A DNA stretch of 64,000 nucleotides from Entamoeba histolytica HM-1:IMSS (GCF_000208925.1 NW_001914865.1:1-64000); one strand, 5' to 3'. Positions 1 to 11,600 are shown, counted from the first letter of the stretch. Translations and numbers: made by a program. The notes: generated by a model from the letters alone, not told the origin.

Positions 1-521
1 TGGAAGAGGCTTATATTAAACAAATAGAAGAATGGACAAATAGAAAAGTAGGAAATATACTATTTGATTCAGATAAAGATGATTGGAATGTTAATAAATC
101 AGTATTTGATCAAAGAATAATGAATAAAGAACATATAATAATTATTATTGAAGATGAAGAAGGAAATAAATTTGGAGGATATGTTAATTCTAAAATTGAT
201 GAAGTTGATGATTGTATATATGATCCATATGCATTTGTATTTTCATTAGAATCAAATTGAAGAATAAAAGGAATGAAGAAATTTGATATTGAATATCCAC
301 AATATGCATTTTATTTATATAAACAATCATGTGATTGTTTGTTTAAATTTGGATGTGGATATGGAAGTGATAGTCGTGTTTTTAAAGAAAATTATAAAAC
401 ACAATCATATTGTTATCAACAAGATGTATTTTCATATAAAGGAATATCAAATGCACTTTGTGGAAAAGAATATCCAAACAGTTTCACACCAACACGAATC
501 ATAGTAATTGAAATGAAATGA
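1..521 (+). pseudogene. TLDc-domain protein, 3' part, broken by an in-frame stop
   Basis: Reading from base 3 gives about 85 codons that run off the left edge (beginning EEAYIKQIEEW), then a TGA at 258-260. The same frame continues directly (RIKGMKKFDIEYPQYAF) to a stop at 519-521. The sequence on both sides looks like one TLDc fold as seen in Entamoeba families: an IIIIEDEEGNKFGGYV strand pair, a DPYAFVFSLESN strand, and a C-terminal part with KENYKTQSYCYQQDVFSYKG. A single-base change (GGA to TGA at the break) explains the interruption. TLDc proteins elsewhere are linked to oxidative-stress responses and V-ATPase binding; the role here is unknown. The 5' end lies outside the window. A gene-free tract follows, which fits decay. 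Readthrough or a sequencing error remain possible. Confidence 0.7.
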
Positions 522-588
522 TTCAATCTTGTTTAATTGAAAATGAAATAAAAAAGAATAAAAACAAATCAATGAAGAATATGAACAG

Positions 589-620
589 CCATTTCATTCA
601 TCTGCCAATGAATGAAATGG
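589..620. repeat. Perfect 13-bp inverted repeat (hairpin)
   Basis: Arms 589-601 (CCATTTCATTCAT) and 608-620 are exact reverse complements separated by a 6-nt loop (ctgcca). It lies about 70 bases after the stop of the broken TLDc gene, so it could sit in its 3' untranslated region. No function is assigned. Confidence 0.75.
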
Positions 621-677
621 TGAATTAAAAATGGACATAATTCAATGTTGATTTATTTTATTTCATTTGAAATTTTC

Positions 678-698
678 ACACCCAATGAGGGTGTTTTT
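678..698 (+). repeat. GC-rich hairpin followed by a T run
   Basis: ACACCC (678-683), a 5-nt loop and GGGTGT (689-694) form a 6-bp stem, followed by T residues to 698. The shape is that of a bacterial intrinsic terminator and is unusual in this AT-rich setting. In a eukaryote it may be meaningless or part of a 3' UTR. Confidence 0.5.
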
Positions 699-804
699 AA
701 TCAATAAGAAAAGAAATAAGAATGAAAGAGAAATAAAATAAATAAACAATTTATTTGTATTATTTCATTGAATTAATTCATTATGAATAAAATGAATAAG
801 ATAA

Positions 805-893
805 TAAAAATAAGAATAAGAAACAAATAAAGAAATGATAAAATACATCAACATATTTCTTTATTTCTTATTCTTTATTCATTCTTATTTTCT
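805..893. repeat. Long imperfect inverted repeat
   Basis: A purine-rich arm (about 805-836, AAATAAGAATAAGAAAC-type) and a pyrimidine-rich arm (about 857-893) are largely complementary around an 18-20 base spacer. A similar weaker arrangement occurs at about 1148-1260. Low complexity makes chance complementarity a real possibility. Confidence 0.4.
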
Positions 894-1886
894 ATTTAAA
901 CAATAATAAACAAAACATAATAAGAAAGATAAATAAGAATAAACACAACATAAAATAAATAAAGAATAATAATAAAATATACAACAAACAAGAATAAACA
1001 AGAAACGACAAATGATAAAAGATGAACTAAATAAAATAACAACAAGAATATAGAAAATAGAATGAAATAGAAATAGAATAAATTAGTGATGTTTAGAAAA
1101 GAGGAATTGACAAAAAGAAGAAATGAATGATGATTATAAAAGATAAAAATAAAATAATAAATATAAAATCAAAACTAAAATAACATAATAATATAATAAC
1201 AATATCATTGATTTTATCTTATTTTATTCTTATTTTATTTATCTTCTTTCATTATTTTTATTCTTCTATTTTATTAAATGAAAATGAATGAGAAATGAAT
1301 AATGAAAATCAGCAACAACACACAAACATTAATATAAAATCAAATAATGAAATATCAAATAATATTTGATTATGGTGATGTATGTTGTGAGATATTATTC
1401 ATTCAATATTAATTAATTGTTATTAATATATTATTAATGATTATTATGAATTAATGATTATGATTGTGGTATTATTTATCAATATTTAATATGGTATGAG
1501 AATAATTATTTATTACTATGAATTATCACTTATTAATAATTAATAATATTGAAGTGTCAAGTAACAATATTGAAATATATTTAATTATGAAAGTTATATA
1601 ATGAATATAGATTGGTTTTGTCAAGAAAAGTGATTGATAAGTGTTTGTGGTTATTGAAGAAGAAACATAATTAATGTGTTATATTCTTCTTAAAACATCA
1701 ATATAAAGAATGATTTGTTTTAATAAACATTAAAAACAAAAGAACAAATCAAACAATAACTTAAACGAAGATTAATTTAATTTTATAGTTGTTGAAACTA
1801 ACTAAAACAAAGGAAATGATACTTCATAGGCACGAAATTAAGCAAAGAAATAATGCGTATAAATAAACCAAAAAAAAAATGAAAAA

Positions 1887-1906
1887 GATGCAAAATAATT
1901 TGCATC
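1887..1906. repeat. Perfect 8-bp hairpin with tetraloop
   Basis: GATGCAAA, loop ATAA, TTTGCATC. It lies at the end of a locally more complex stretch (1780-1906) inside the gene-free region. It could belong to an unrecognised non-coding RNA, but no known family was matched. Confidence 0.5.
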
Positions 1907-3262
1907 TATAGAATATTCCATTTATTATATTTTATTCATAAAAAATAAAAAATATGATAAATATAAAATCTGTATATATGTATGTTTATATTTTATATTC
2001 ATTTATATTCATTTGTATGAAATATTAATGAAATAGATGTTTTGGTTATTTATATTTATTTATGTAGCTTATTTTTATATTATTTATATCATCTGTTTAT
2101 CTATATATTATTATATTATTCTTATTTTATTATTTTGATGTTTATATTATTTAGATTTTCTTATTGTTATTCTTTTCTATCTAGATGTATTTGTTTATTC
2201 ATCTTATTCATCTTTTATATTATTATCATTTATATCTATTTTCATTTTATATTTATTCTCTTTTGATTTATATTAATATTAATTTTATCTTTTATATTTT
2301 GATTTTATTATTATATCATTGACTATCATTTCTATATTTATTTATCATTTATTCTTATTATTCTTTTGTTTTTATATTCTATGTTATATATTAATATCAT
2401 TTTCATTTATATTTTATTACTTATTATATGTTATAATAACATAACACATATGATTGAATATATAATAAACGTCATGTTTAAATTATACATATAAATAATA
2501 AACATAAAACGAATAAAATATTTTTCATCAATAAAATATTGTTAATCATTTTACATCATTAAATTAGACACTTTTTATTGAATATTTCTAATTTTTACAA
2601 TAAAAATACACTTTTTATTTCTTCTTTTATTACATCTTTGTGATTTATTATTTTTATCTTCTTTTTATCTTCTTTATTTTTATTTTTATTCTTTTATCAT
2701 CATATTCTACTTCTTACTTTCTTTTTATTCTTTTATATCTTTCTCTTCTTTTTTTCAATTATTTGATTTTTTTTGTTGCCATCTCTGTTTTATTCAATAT
2801 CATATTTCATTTTACTCATCAAATAAATACAATATTTGTTGTTCGTCAATATTATAAACACTATTATGAATAGAATTTTACAAAAATTTACTTATTTTAA
2901 CATTGCTAAGTTTTTATCAAATAAACATGAATTGTTGTATTGTTATAATTCATTTAATTAATCATTATTTGGAGTATTGAAATTATTTTTAATGAAAGAA
3001 ATGTTACTTTTGCATTTAATAGACTTATTTATATTCTTTTAAGAATCAAAAATATGTCTCTTTTGAATTTTCAATGTCTTTGCAAAACAAATAATTAGTA
3101 ACTATTAAAATGACGAATGACTATTCTTGTATTGTTGTTATCTTTATGAATATGTTAATAAAGAAAAGAATGGAAAAAAATATTATTTTCAAAATGAGTT
3201 AAAAACAAAAAGAAAAGAAAAATTGAAATATTTTGTTTTTCACAAATAATATTTTTCATTGG

Positions 3263-3274
3263 AAAACCCTAAAA
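3263..3274 (+). promoter_or_regulatory. AAAACCCTAAAA element upstream of WDR3/Utp12
   Basis: AAAACCCTAAAA ends about 20 bases before the start codon at 3295. Similar ACCCT-centred elements precede several other genes in this window (24196, 45145, 45268, 58556). It resembles the plant telo-box, which is common upstream of ribosome-biogenesis genes, and this gene encodes a ribosome-biogenesis factor. The role here is inference. Confidence 0.45.
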
Positions 3275-3294
3275 GAATTTAAAAATGAGAATTG

Positions 3295-5790
3295 ATGGTC
3301 AAAACTTATTTGGACTACAAAGTTGATGCTCGTGGTGGGGCTATTTCAACTGCCAATATTCTTTATTTCAATAGTAAACAAATATTGGTTGTACGAAATA
3401 AAACAGTCATATTATTAAATACAAGAACAAACACTATTGAACGTAAATATATTTGTGATGAAGAAATATCTGTAATTGCTGTAGATGATGAAAGAAATCA
3501 CATTGCTGCAGGAACTGTAGATGGAAAAGTTAATATCTTTTCATGTTTAGATGGAGAATTACTTGTTACATTCAGTGGACATCGTACAGGAGTTAGAATT
3601 CTTGAGTTTAGTGAAAATGGAGAGATGGTATTATCTGTTGCAAATGAACCAGAAATTGTAGTTTGGGACATTGTTAGAGAAGAAGGAGTTTGTCGTTTTA
3701 GAGGACATCTTAATATGATTCAAGGTGCATTATTTATTCCAGGATTTGTTGTTTCTGTTGGAGATGATGGATTAGTTAAAGTGTGGGATTTAGAAATTCA
3801 ACAATGTAGACAAACAATAGTTGGACATCGTGCAGCTATTAAAGCAATTATTGAATTAGAAGATAATATTTTGTTAACATCGACAATTGATGGTAAATTA
3901 CGTGTTTTACAACGTGTTGATAATGAGGACGATATTTTGGAAATTAAAGGGGAAGGAGTACTTGCTATCGGAGGAGATGTAGAAGAATTTACAAAGAAAG
4001 GAAAAATTCTTGGAATGCGTGTGAATAATGGAACTTTAGGATATGCAGAAATTATAACATCAAATGAACGACTTCAATCAAAGAAAAGAAAAAAAAGACT
4101 TGAAGATGGAGAATTTTTATTAACTGATTATGTTACATTAAGACATGCGATGAAATTGAATACTGCAATAAAATCTATTTGTGTTGGAGATGATGGACTA
4201 ATGGTTGTAGCTATTACAAATGGATTTAAAGAGTATAGATATAAAGAATGGAATCCTGCACCTCTTCAAGATCATTATAGACCAGACGCACGAGTAGTGT
4301 TAGTTTCTGATGATGATATGAAAGTTGCATGTATTGGAGATGGGAATTGTTCTATGTGGAATCCAAATGGAACTAATTTAGGAAGTATTGATTGTGGAAG
4401 AGCAAATACAGCAACATTCTTACCTGGAGGAAGGTTTATTGCCATTGGTACTGTTGGTGGTTCAATTGAAATCATTGATACAGCTGCATCTGTTGTTATT
4501 GGATCAATGACTGCTCACTCTGGAGAAATTACTGTTATTAAACCATGGAAAGGAGGAGATATGATTGGATTAGTAAGTGGGGGAAAAGACAAACAAGTAA
4601 GACTTTGGATGGTAGATGTTCTTACTGATGAAGATGGAAAGAAATGTGTTACGTTGACTAAAGAAAATGAATGGGAAATGGATGACTCAATTCTTAATTT
4701 AATTGTGTCAAGACAAGTTCTTGCTGTTGCTCTGATGGATAATACAGTAAAAGTGTATAAATTACCAACAATGCAATTTTATTTATCATTATATGGTCAT
4801 AATTTACCTGTTACTGCACTAGACATTAGTGATGATAATAATATAATTATTACTGGAAGTGCTGATAAATCAATAAAAGTATGGGGGTTACAATATGGTG
4901 AATGTATTAAAACATTTAAAGGACATGAAGGTTTAATTACTGGAATTGCTTGTATTCCAAGAACACATTATTTCTTTTCTGTTTCAAGAGATAAGTCATT
5001 AAGATATTGGGATGCTGATAAACAAATTCAAATCAAAACATTCAAAGAACATAACGCTGGAATTCTTTCAATAGGATGTTCTACTTTTGGTGATTATATT
5101 GTTTCATCATCAGCTGATCATTCATTTATTGTTTGGATGCGTTCAAAAGAACAAATTTTTGTTGAAGAAGAAGAAAACAAACAACTCACACAACATTTTA
5201 ATGATGAAGAATTAAAGCAATTAGATTTTGTTGATAGAAATGCTCCTGATAGATTAGATACTAATGAGGCATCCAGAAAAACAATAGAAACAATTAAAGA
5301 TGCAGAAGATTTAATGGCAGTATTGGATTTAGTTACAAAAGAAGATTTTTCTATGAAAGGATATGAAGAAGAGTTAGCACAATGGAATCTCAATCCTGTT
5401 GGAGATAAACCACAACCACCTGAACCAAATATTTTATTATGTGGATTATCTCCAAGTGACCATTTATTAAAACTAGTTGGTAAAATTTCTCCATCAAACT
5501 TACAACAAACACTATTAATGTTACCAACGAGTAATGCTATTCTTCTCTTAAGATGGGTTGTTGATTGGTTAGAAAAAGACAAACGAATATTAATGAGTGT
5601 TACAATTGCAAGTTTCTTATGTAAAGTTCATTATTCCTATTTTTCAGGATCAAAAGATGCTTCATTAATTGAAATGCTTGAAAAGCTAGCTAATTTATGC
5701 AAATCAAGAATTGAAAAATTACGATTAACAACAGCAACTAATTTAGAACTATTAAAAGTAGTTGATTTAGAATTGAATGATAAAAATTGA
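3295..5790 (+). CDS. WD40-repeat small-subunit processome protein WDR3/Utp12 (Dip2)
   Basis: An 831-residue protein that acts in the nucleolus in the Utp-B subcomplex of the U3 snoRNP/small-subunit processome, needed for 18S rRNA maturation. Two WD40 propellers fill roughly residues 10-620; repeats such as GHRTGVRILEFSENG and LYGHNLPVTALDISDDNN are clear. The segment LYGHNLPVTALDISD...GSADKSIKVWGLQYGEC and the later RKTIETIKDAEDLM motif match WDR3 rather than Utp13 or Pwp2. The C-terminal alpha-helical Utp12 domain (about 700-825) follows. The length is near that of human WDR3 (943) with shorter linkers. The ATG at 3295 is chosen: a TTG directly before it is not a start, and the ATG at 3285 is out of frame. 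It converges with the next gene, with a 66-bp gap. Confidence 0.9.
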   Translation: MVKTYLDYKVDARGGAISTANILYFNSKQILVVRNKTVILLNTRTNTIERKYICDEEISVIAVDDERNHIAAGTVDGKVNIFSCLDGELLVTFSGHRTGVRILEFSENGEMVLSVANEPEIVVWDIVREEGVCRFRGHLNMIQGALFIPGFVVSVGDDGLVKVWDLEIQQCRQTIVGHRAAIKAIIELEDNILLTSTIDGKLRVLQRVDNEDDILEIKGEGVLAIGGDVEEFTKKGKILGMRVNNGTLGYAEIITSNERLQSKKRKKRLEDGEFLLTDYVTLRHAMKLNTAIKSICVGDDGLMVVAITNGFKEYRYKEWNPAPLQDHYRPDARVVLVSDDDMKVACIGDGNCSMWNPNGTNLGSIDCGRANTATFLPGGRFIAIGTVGGSIEIIDTAASVVIGSMTAHSGEITVIKPWKGGDMIGLVSGGKDKQVRLWMVDVLTDEDGKKCVTLTKENEWEMDDSILNLIVSRQVLAVALMDNTVKVYKLPTMQFYLSLYGHNLPVTALDISDDNNIIITGSADKSIKVWGLQYGECIKTFKGHEGLITGIACIPRTHYFFSVSRDKSLRYWDADKQIQIKTFKEHNAGILSIGCSTFGDYIVSSSADHSFIVWMRSKEQIFVEEEENKQLTQHFNDEELKQLDFVDRNAPDRLDTNEASRKTIETIKDAEDLMAVLDLVTKEDFSMKGYEEELAQWNLNPVGDKPQPPEPNILLCGLSPSDHLLKLVGKISPSNLQQTLLMLPTSNAILLLRWVVDWLEKDKRILMSVTIASFLCKVHYSYFSGSKDASLIEMLEKLANLCKSRIEKLRLTTATNLELLKVVDLELNDKN

Positions 5791-5856
5791 TTGAATTTTT
5801 AAACAAATAGATTTTTTTTTAATTCATTTATATGTTCAAGTTATTTATTTAATAAT

Positions 5857-6411
5857 TCATTTTAAGAAACTTTGTGGTTTTTTAGGTTTTTTAGCTATAT
5901 AAGCTTTCTTTAGTTGAGACTGTTCTTTTAGTTCATGTTTTTCTATTAATGGTTGTGTCTTTTTTGCTATATCAGGAATATTTGATACATAACTAAATTT
6001 CTTTTCTAATTTCTCTATAACTTTATTAGTATCAACTTTATCATATTCACTCTGTCCTGTAGTTTCATATTTCTTTTGAGAAACTTCTATTAACCATTCT
6101 TTATTTGCTTCATTTAAACTTGTTGTTTGGAAAATACTTCCATTCACTTGGGCTAATGCTGCATCTCGTACATAATAAGGAATATTATATTCAATATCTT
6201 TTAAACAACATTGACACATATTTTTAATTCGTGCACAATTCAAACAAACATATGTTTTATTAATTGAATTTGATTCTTCCATTCTCCACTTATAAACATC
6301 AAATGGTCTATCACATAATTTACATGCTTCTCCCATTCTTGCTCTTGTCATTTTAATATACTTTTCTTTGGGTAAACAATTTTCACATAAAATAGGAAAT
6401 GCATCACTCAT
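5857..6411 (-). CDS. RBM22/Slt11 (Ecm2)-like splicing factor, zinc-binding N-terminal domain only
   Basis: 184 residues matching the N-terminal zinc-binding part of RBM22/Slt11, a component of the activated spliceosome that contacts U6 and U2 snRNA. Visible motifs are FPILCENCLPKEKYIKMT, GEACKLCDRPFDVYKW, the CLNCARIKNMCQCCL cysteine cluster and the characteristic IEYNIPYYVRDAAL. Family members normally continue into a CCCH finger and an RRM domain. This protein instead ends in a basic tail (AKKPKKPQSFLK) followed by a stop and the neighbouring convergent gene, so the RNA-binding half is absent from this locus. It is divergent from the Rab gene with 287 bp between start codons. Identity of the conserved domain is secure; the consequence of lacking an RRM is unknown. 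Confidence 0.85.
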   Translation of the reverse strand: MSDAFPILCENCLPKEKYIKMTRARMGEACKLCDRPFDVYKWRMEESNSINKTYVCLNCARIKNMCQCCLKDIEYNIPYYVRDAALAQVNGSIFQTTSLNEANKEWLIEVSQKKYETTGQSEYDKVDTNKVIEKLEKKFSYVSNIPDIAKKTQPLIEKHELKEQSQLKKAYIAKKPKKPQSFLK

Positions 6412-6593
6412 TTTTTTGTTTTTAAACTTAAATTGTTTTTTTTCTTCTTTTTTTTTTATTTTTCTTTTTTTTTTCTAAGACTTTTCTATTCTTCACTCTT
6501 TTTAGTTTGATTTTTGTTCATTTTATTTACTCTTTTTTTTCATTTAATTAAATTGCTGTTATTTAAACATGAAATGTAATAATAACTGACACT

Positions 6594-6605
6594 GTCCATA
6601 TGGAC
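6594..6605. promoter_or_regulatory. 12-bp perfect palindrome in a divergent promoter
   Basis: GTCCATATGGAC is a perfect palindrome in the 287-bp spacer between the RBM22-like and Rab genes. Such dyads often bind dimeric regulators; a role in either promoter is inference. Confidence 0.35.
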
Positions 6606-6674
6606 TAAATTATATGTCTTTGTAATGATGATACAAAGAACTTAATAGTAAGTACCAAACATCTTAAAATAAAA

Positions 6675-6682
6675 AATGAACT
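6675..6682 (+). promoter_or_regulatory. GAAC core-promoter element (AATGAACT) of the Rab gene
   Basis: AATGAACT exactly matches the GAAC element of the three-part Entamoeba core promoter. It lies 17 bases before the ATG at 6699, within AATGAACTCAAAAATAAG. This supports 6699 as the true start and a very short 5' leader. Confidence 0.6.
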
Positions 6683-6696
6683 CAAAAATAAGTTAA

Positions 6697-7386
<690 letters not shown>

Positions 7387-7594
7387 AAAACAAATTTGAA
7401 TTCTACTTCTAGTTATTTTTTTTTTTTCTTTAGAGTTTTGTTATTAGAGCTAAATTTGTTATAATATTTTTTTTATTTAATTATAGTTTAATAAAATAAT
7501 TAATTTTTTTTTGTTTTTATAAGATATTATTGAAAACTAAAATTTTTTCTTTTTTAAATTAAAAAGTAAATAAACTAGAAATTATCATCGTTCA

Positions 7595-8584
7595 ATGCAA
7601 CAACCAATTCCTTGGGAAAAAGTCAATAGAACTGAACCATTACATGTTTTAATTACTGGGGCTGCTGGTCAAATTGGATATAATTTATGTTTTCTCATTG
7701 GAAGGGGATTTTTATTTGATTGTGATGTTATTCTTCATTTGTATGATCTAAATGATATGGCATTAAAAGGATTATCAATGGAATTAACTGATTGTTGTTT
7801 GCCAAAACTAAAAGGAATTATTTCTACTACAGAAATTGCACTTGCTTTTAGTAATGTTGATGTTGCAATTATTGTTGCAGGTGTTCCACGAAAACCTGGA
7901 ATGCAACGTAGTGATTTAATTAATGTAAATAAAAAAGTAATGGAAATGAATGGAAAAGCACTTGGAACTTATTCAAATAAAGATGTTCGTGTGGTTGTTG
8001 TTGCTAATCCTGCAAACACTAATGCCTATGTTATTTGTAAAACATCAGGTATTCCACCTGAGCACATAACTGCACTAACACGTTTAGACCAAAATAGAGC
8101 AACTGCGTTTGTTGCTAATGAAGTTGGGTGTCAACCTGAATTTGTTCATAATATTATTGTTTGGGGAAATCACTCTAATACAATGCAACCAGACCTTTCA
8201 TATTCATATCTTGCTGACCAAAATGGGATTAAACCATTAGCTAATTGTATTGAAGATTTTGATGCTTTTACTGAAAAAGTTAGATGTCGTGGTGAAGAAG
8301 TAATCAGTACAAGAAAAGCAAGTTCTGCTGGATCTGCTGCTCATGCAATTTGTCAACACATTAAAGATTGGATTTATGGAACTAAGCCAGGAATTATGGT
8401 TAGTATGGGAGTTTCTAGTAATGGAGAATATGGAATTGATACAGGTCTTTTTTATTCAATGCCAGTGACATGTTCAGAAGGAGAGTATCATATTGTTGAT
8501 TCTTTAGTAATAGAACCAAGAATCAAAGACTCATTAATTCTTTCAGAATTAGAGTTAATTGATGAACGAAATATTGTTAATTGA
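7595..8584 (+). CDS. Malate dehydrogenase, cytosolic type
   Basis: 329 residues. It interconverts malate and oxaloacetate using NAD(P)H in the cytosol; Entamoeba lacks a TCA cycle and uses it in redox balancing around pyruvate/malate metabolism. The Rossmann nucleotide-binding loop is TGAAGQIGYNL near the N-terminus. Substrate-binding arginines sit in GVPRKPGMQRSDL and in LTRLDQNRA. The active-site histidine is in VWGNHSNTMQPD, and the VVANPANTNAY strand is typical of the cytosolic MDH/lactate dehydrogenase-like group. The start ATG at 7595 is the first in frame and gives the expected family length. It converges with the LRR gene (97-bp gap) and lies 208 bp after the Rab gene on the same strand. 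Confidence 0.95.
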   Translation: MQQPIPWEKVNRTEPLHVLITGAAGQIGYNLCFLIGRGFLFDCDVILHLYDLNDMALKGLSMELTDCCLPKLKGIISTTEIALAFSNVDVAIIVAGVPRKPGMQRSDLINVNKKVMEMNGKALGTYSNKDVRVVVVANPANTNAYVICKTSGIPPEHITALTRLDQNRATAFVANEVGCQPEFVHNIIVWGNHSNTMQPDLSYSYLADQNGIKPLANCIEDFDAFTEKVRCRGEEVISTRKASSAGSAAHAICQHIKDWIYGTKPGIMVSMGVSSNGEYGIDTGLFYSMPVTCSEGEYHIVDSLVIEPRIKDSLILSELELIDERNIVN

Positions 8585-8681
8585 AATAAAATATTTTTAA
8601 CAAATAAAATTATTTTTTGAAATATATTTTTGTTATTAAAATATTATTAAATAGTATAGTTTCATTAATTAAAAATAATTT

Positions 8682-11600
8682 TTAATTAGAAGAAATAAGC
8701 ATATCGTTGATGATATTACGAGCTTCTAACAAATCCCTTCCAGTTAAGGAACCACAATCCATAACTGGGATTTGGAAATTAAGAAGGGTAATGTTATGTT
8801 TTAGTTTCAAAGCAACAGATCTCATTCCAGAGACTCCAACATTATTTTCATCCCAATTAAGTTCGTTTAATTTAGAATTACTACGAATCATATTTGATAA
8901 TGAAAATGCACCTTTATTTCCAAAATTATGTCCACTAACATCAAGTACTTCTAATTGACTTTGACTGACAAGGGTATCAAAAATTGGGACAATATTAATT
9001 CCTAATTTTTGAGACTCTTTTTTACCTCCAGCCATCCTTAAAATTTTTAATGGACATCCTGAAACTAACAAATTACAAATCGCTTTGACAACTTCTGTTG
9101 ATGTATCACTTTGTTTCTTTGTTGTCCTACCAAATGAACCAGAAATATCTAATTCTTCAACAACAGTATTTTGTGTTAATGCTTCACAAAGGGAAATAAT
9201 TCCTTCATCTCCAATGTCTGTATATGAAACATTAATGGTTTTAATAGAAGTTAATCCAGCAAACATATGAGAGAATGATGTCATAATTTCTGTTGTAAGT
9301 GATGACTCACTTAAGTCTAATGAAACTGATTTTGCTGGAATTTCTTCAATGAATTTTCTTAATGTTGTTTTATCAATAACAGCCTTTTCTAAAGAAAGGT
9401 TAGTGATTTGATCTAATTTGCTTCCAAGGTTATCAACACAATGTTGAATTAATTCTTGATTGAAGTTTAATCCAGTAATATCTAATTTAACAACTTTCTT
9501 TAATGCACAAACACATTTTATTAAACTTGTTTCTTTAGGTACTTCACAGTCTTTCATAATTAATTCTGTTAATGATGGTAACATTCCATTAATTAATGAA
9601 ACAAGAAACTCAGTTTGTGTATAATACATTTGAGCACCAGAAATATTTAATGAACGTAATGGAATACTTGTTTTAATTTTTCTTAAGTCATCAAGAAAAG
9701 CAGAAACAGTACTACTATGTGTTAATACGTTAGCTAAATTTATTGACTCTAGTCTATAACATCTTATAACAGCTCCAATGGCAGCAATTCCTTTAGAATC
9801 CATTTGATTTGATGACACATCTAACTCTAATAATGGATGTTTTGGATTATAATTATATCCTTCAAAAACATCAGCCCACTTAGAACCTAATGAAACATTA
9901 ATTAAAGCAAGTGATTCAATAGTAGTGTTTGTAGCAAGAATATCTTTTAATTGAGAATAACATCTCCTAAGATTAGTATCTTGTATTACAATTTTTTTAA
10001 AGAAATGGTTATGAGTAAGAGAGCAAAAAATGGGTTGCATATCAGTATCTAATAAGCAATCTTCTTTAGTGTTATTATAGTCATCATTATAATATTTACT
10101 AAGGTCAAGCGTTCTTTCTTCTCCTGGTGTTTGTAATCTAATATCATTTGCAATATCAAAAACTAATCCATTATTCATTTTAACTCCAAATGATGCACAA
10201 TTTGCTTTATATACTCCAAGGAATCCTCCAGACTGACTTTTATAATTTAATGGATAAGGTAAAATACGAGTAGTAACTACATATGGTGCTTTTAGAGAGA
10301 ATGTTGGTTTTCTATAATATCCATGAGCAAATGCTCTCATTAAATAAACAATAAACAGATTGTTGTTATCCCCATTAATAAAGAGAGTTTGTTTAACGGC
10401 ATCAATTGTAATATGTTGTTCTGCACCTTCAATAACTTGAATTGAATTAATTTGTCTATTAAATACTCTTTTAACAAATATATTTCCTTTTAAATCAATA
10501 AATGTTAAGAAATCTTCAGTAATAAAACATGCACATACAGTAGCATTTTTCTTATCAACTTTATCATAAAGAATAACATCATTTTTATCTTTTTTCTTTT
10601 CACAAATTACTGTTCCTTTCATAATAAAATAACAATCTAATTTTTGTTTGGTAATTTCCTTTCTGAATAATTTAACTTGTTCAAGATCAAATGCATTTAA
10701 ATGATTACATTTTCGTTCATAACTTCCTAAATCTAACATATTTTCTAAAAATAATAGTCTTAAATGTCCTTGAAAACCATTCATTAATGTATTTGCTTTT
10801 TCTGAAAACTCTCTATGAACAGATGAAATAGCACGAGCATCCATTAATTGACTTTCTTTTAATGTTGTAATTGTTAAACTTGATGCTTTTAAATTTTTTA
10901 ATGCAGCAACACGTAATCTGCTAAATGATGAATCAATAAAAGGATTTAATGGTGCCATATATCCATGTCTTTTATTACTAAATTTTTTTCCTGCAAACAA
11001 TGTTTTTAATACATTTGTTAGAATTGTAAAATTACGTTCAACAATATGAGAACCTTTCTTTAATCCTTTAATATGAAACTTTTCAGGATTTTCAGTAATA
11101 GACATAAAACAATTTTGAGTGAGGAAAGTAACAGTCATAACATCAGCTTCACCTTTAGGAAGATTAGGTAAATGTTTAATAATTAATTCTCTGTAAACAT
11201 TACAAATCTGGAAGATAGTAAGTGGAAGTGATGGGAAAAAATCAGTAACTATTTTAACATATTTTTCAGTCCAACTTTGAAGAAGTTCGAAATTAGATTC
11301 AATCTCATCATCGTTTTCAACAAATAAATCATCAATCTCAAAAGATGATTTTAAACTTACAAATTCAGTAAAGAATTCTTTAACTTTATCAACAAAAACT
11401 TCAGGAATAATTGCTTCAAATAAAGACTTACATAATAAATTTGTTGGACAATTTTCTCTCATTAATTTATCAGTACCTGCATTTTCTTCAAATTCCAAAT
11501 TCATTATTTTTTGAATAAAATTTATTGTTGTTTGAGTTGATGCTGTCATAGCTAAAATACCTCTACTCGTACTTGATGCAGTTTTTGAATCAAATAAAAG

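Larger units (their letters stand above)
522..3294. other. Gene-free AT-rich region
   Basis: About 2.8 kb with no convincing coding sequence. The reading frames present are runs of Phe, Tyr, Ile and Leu from T-rich DNA. The tract alternates purine-rich (about 700-1160) and pyrimidine-rich (about 2040-2420 and 2640-2780) stretches on the + strand and contains several hairpins, listed separately. Bases 1780-1860 are slightly more complex in sequence, but no known RNA gene was recognised there. The last 200 bases hold the promoter of the following WD40 gene. Confidence 0.6.

Noticed and set aside
678..698. Bacterial-style terminator as evidence of a bacterial insert
   Set aside because: Flanking sequence has Entamoeba composition and no bacterial gene is nearby; kept only as a hairpin.
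2042..2873. Open frames rich in Phe, Tyr, Ile and Leu
   Set aside because: They arise from T-rich low-complexity DNA, have no start context or domain, and lack the charged and polar residues of the real genes.
5118..5582. 154-residue frame antisense to the WDR3 C-terminus
   Set aside because: Mirror of a conserved coding region; Ser/Phe-rich antisense composition.
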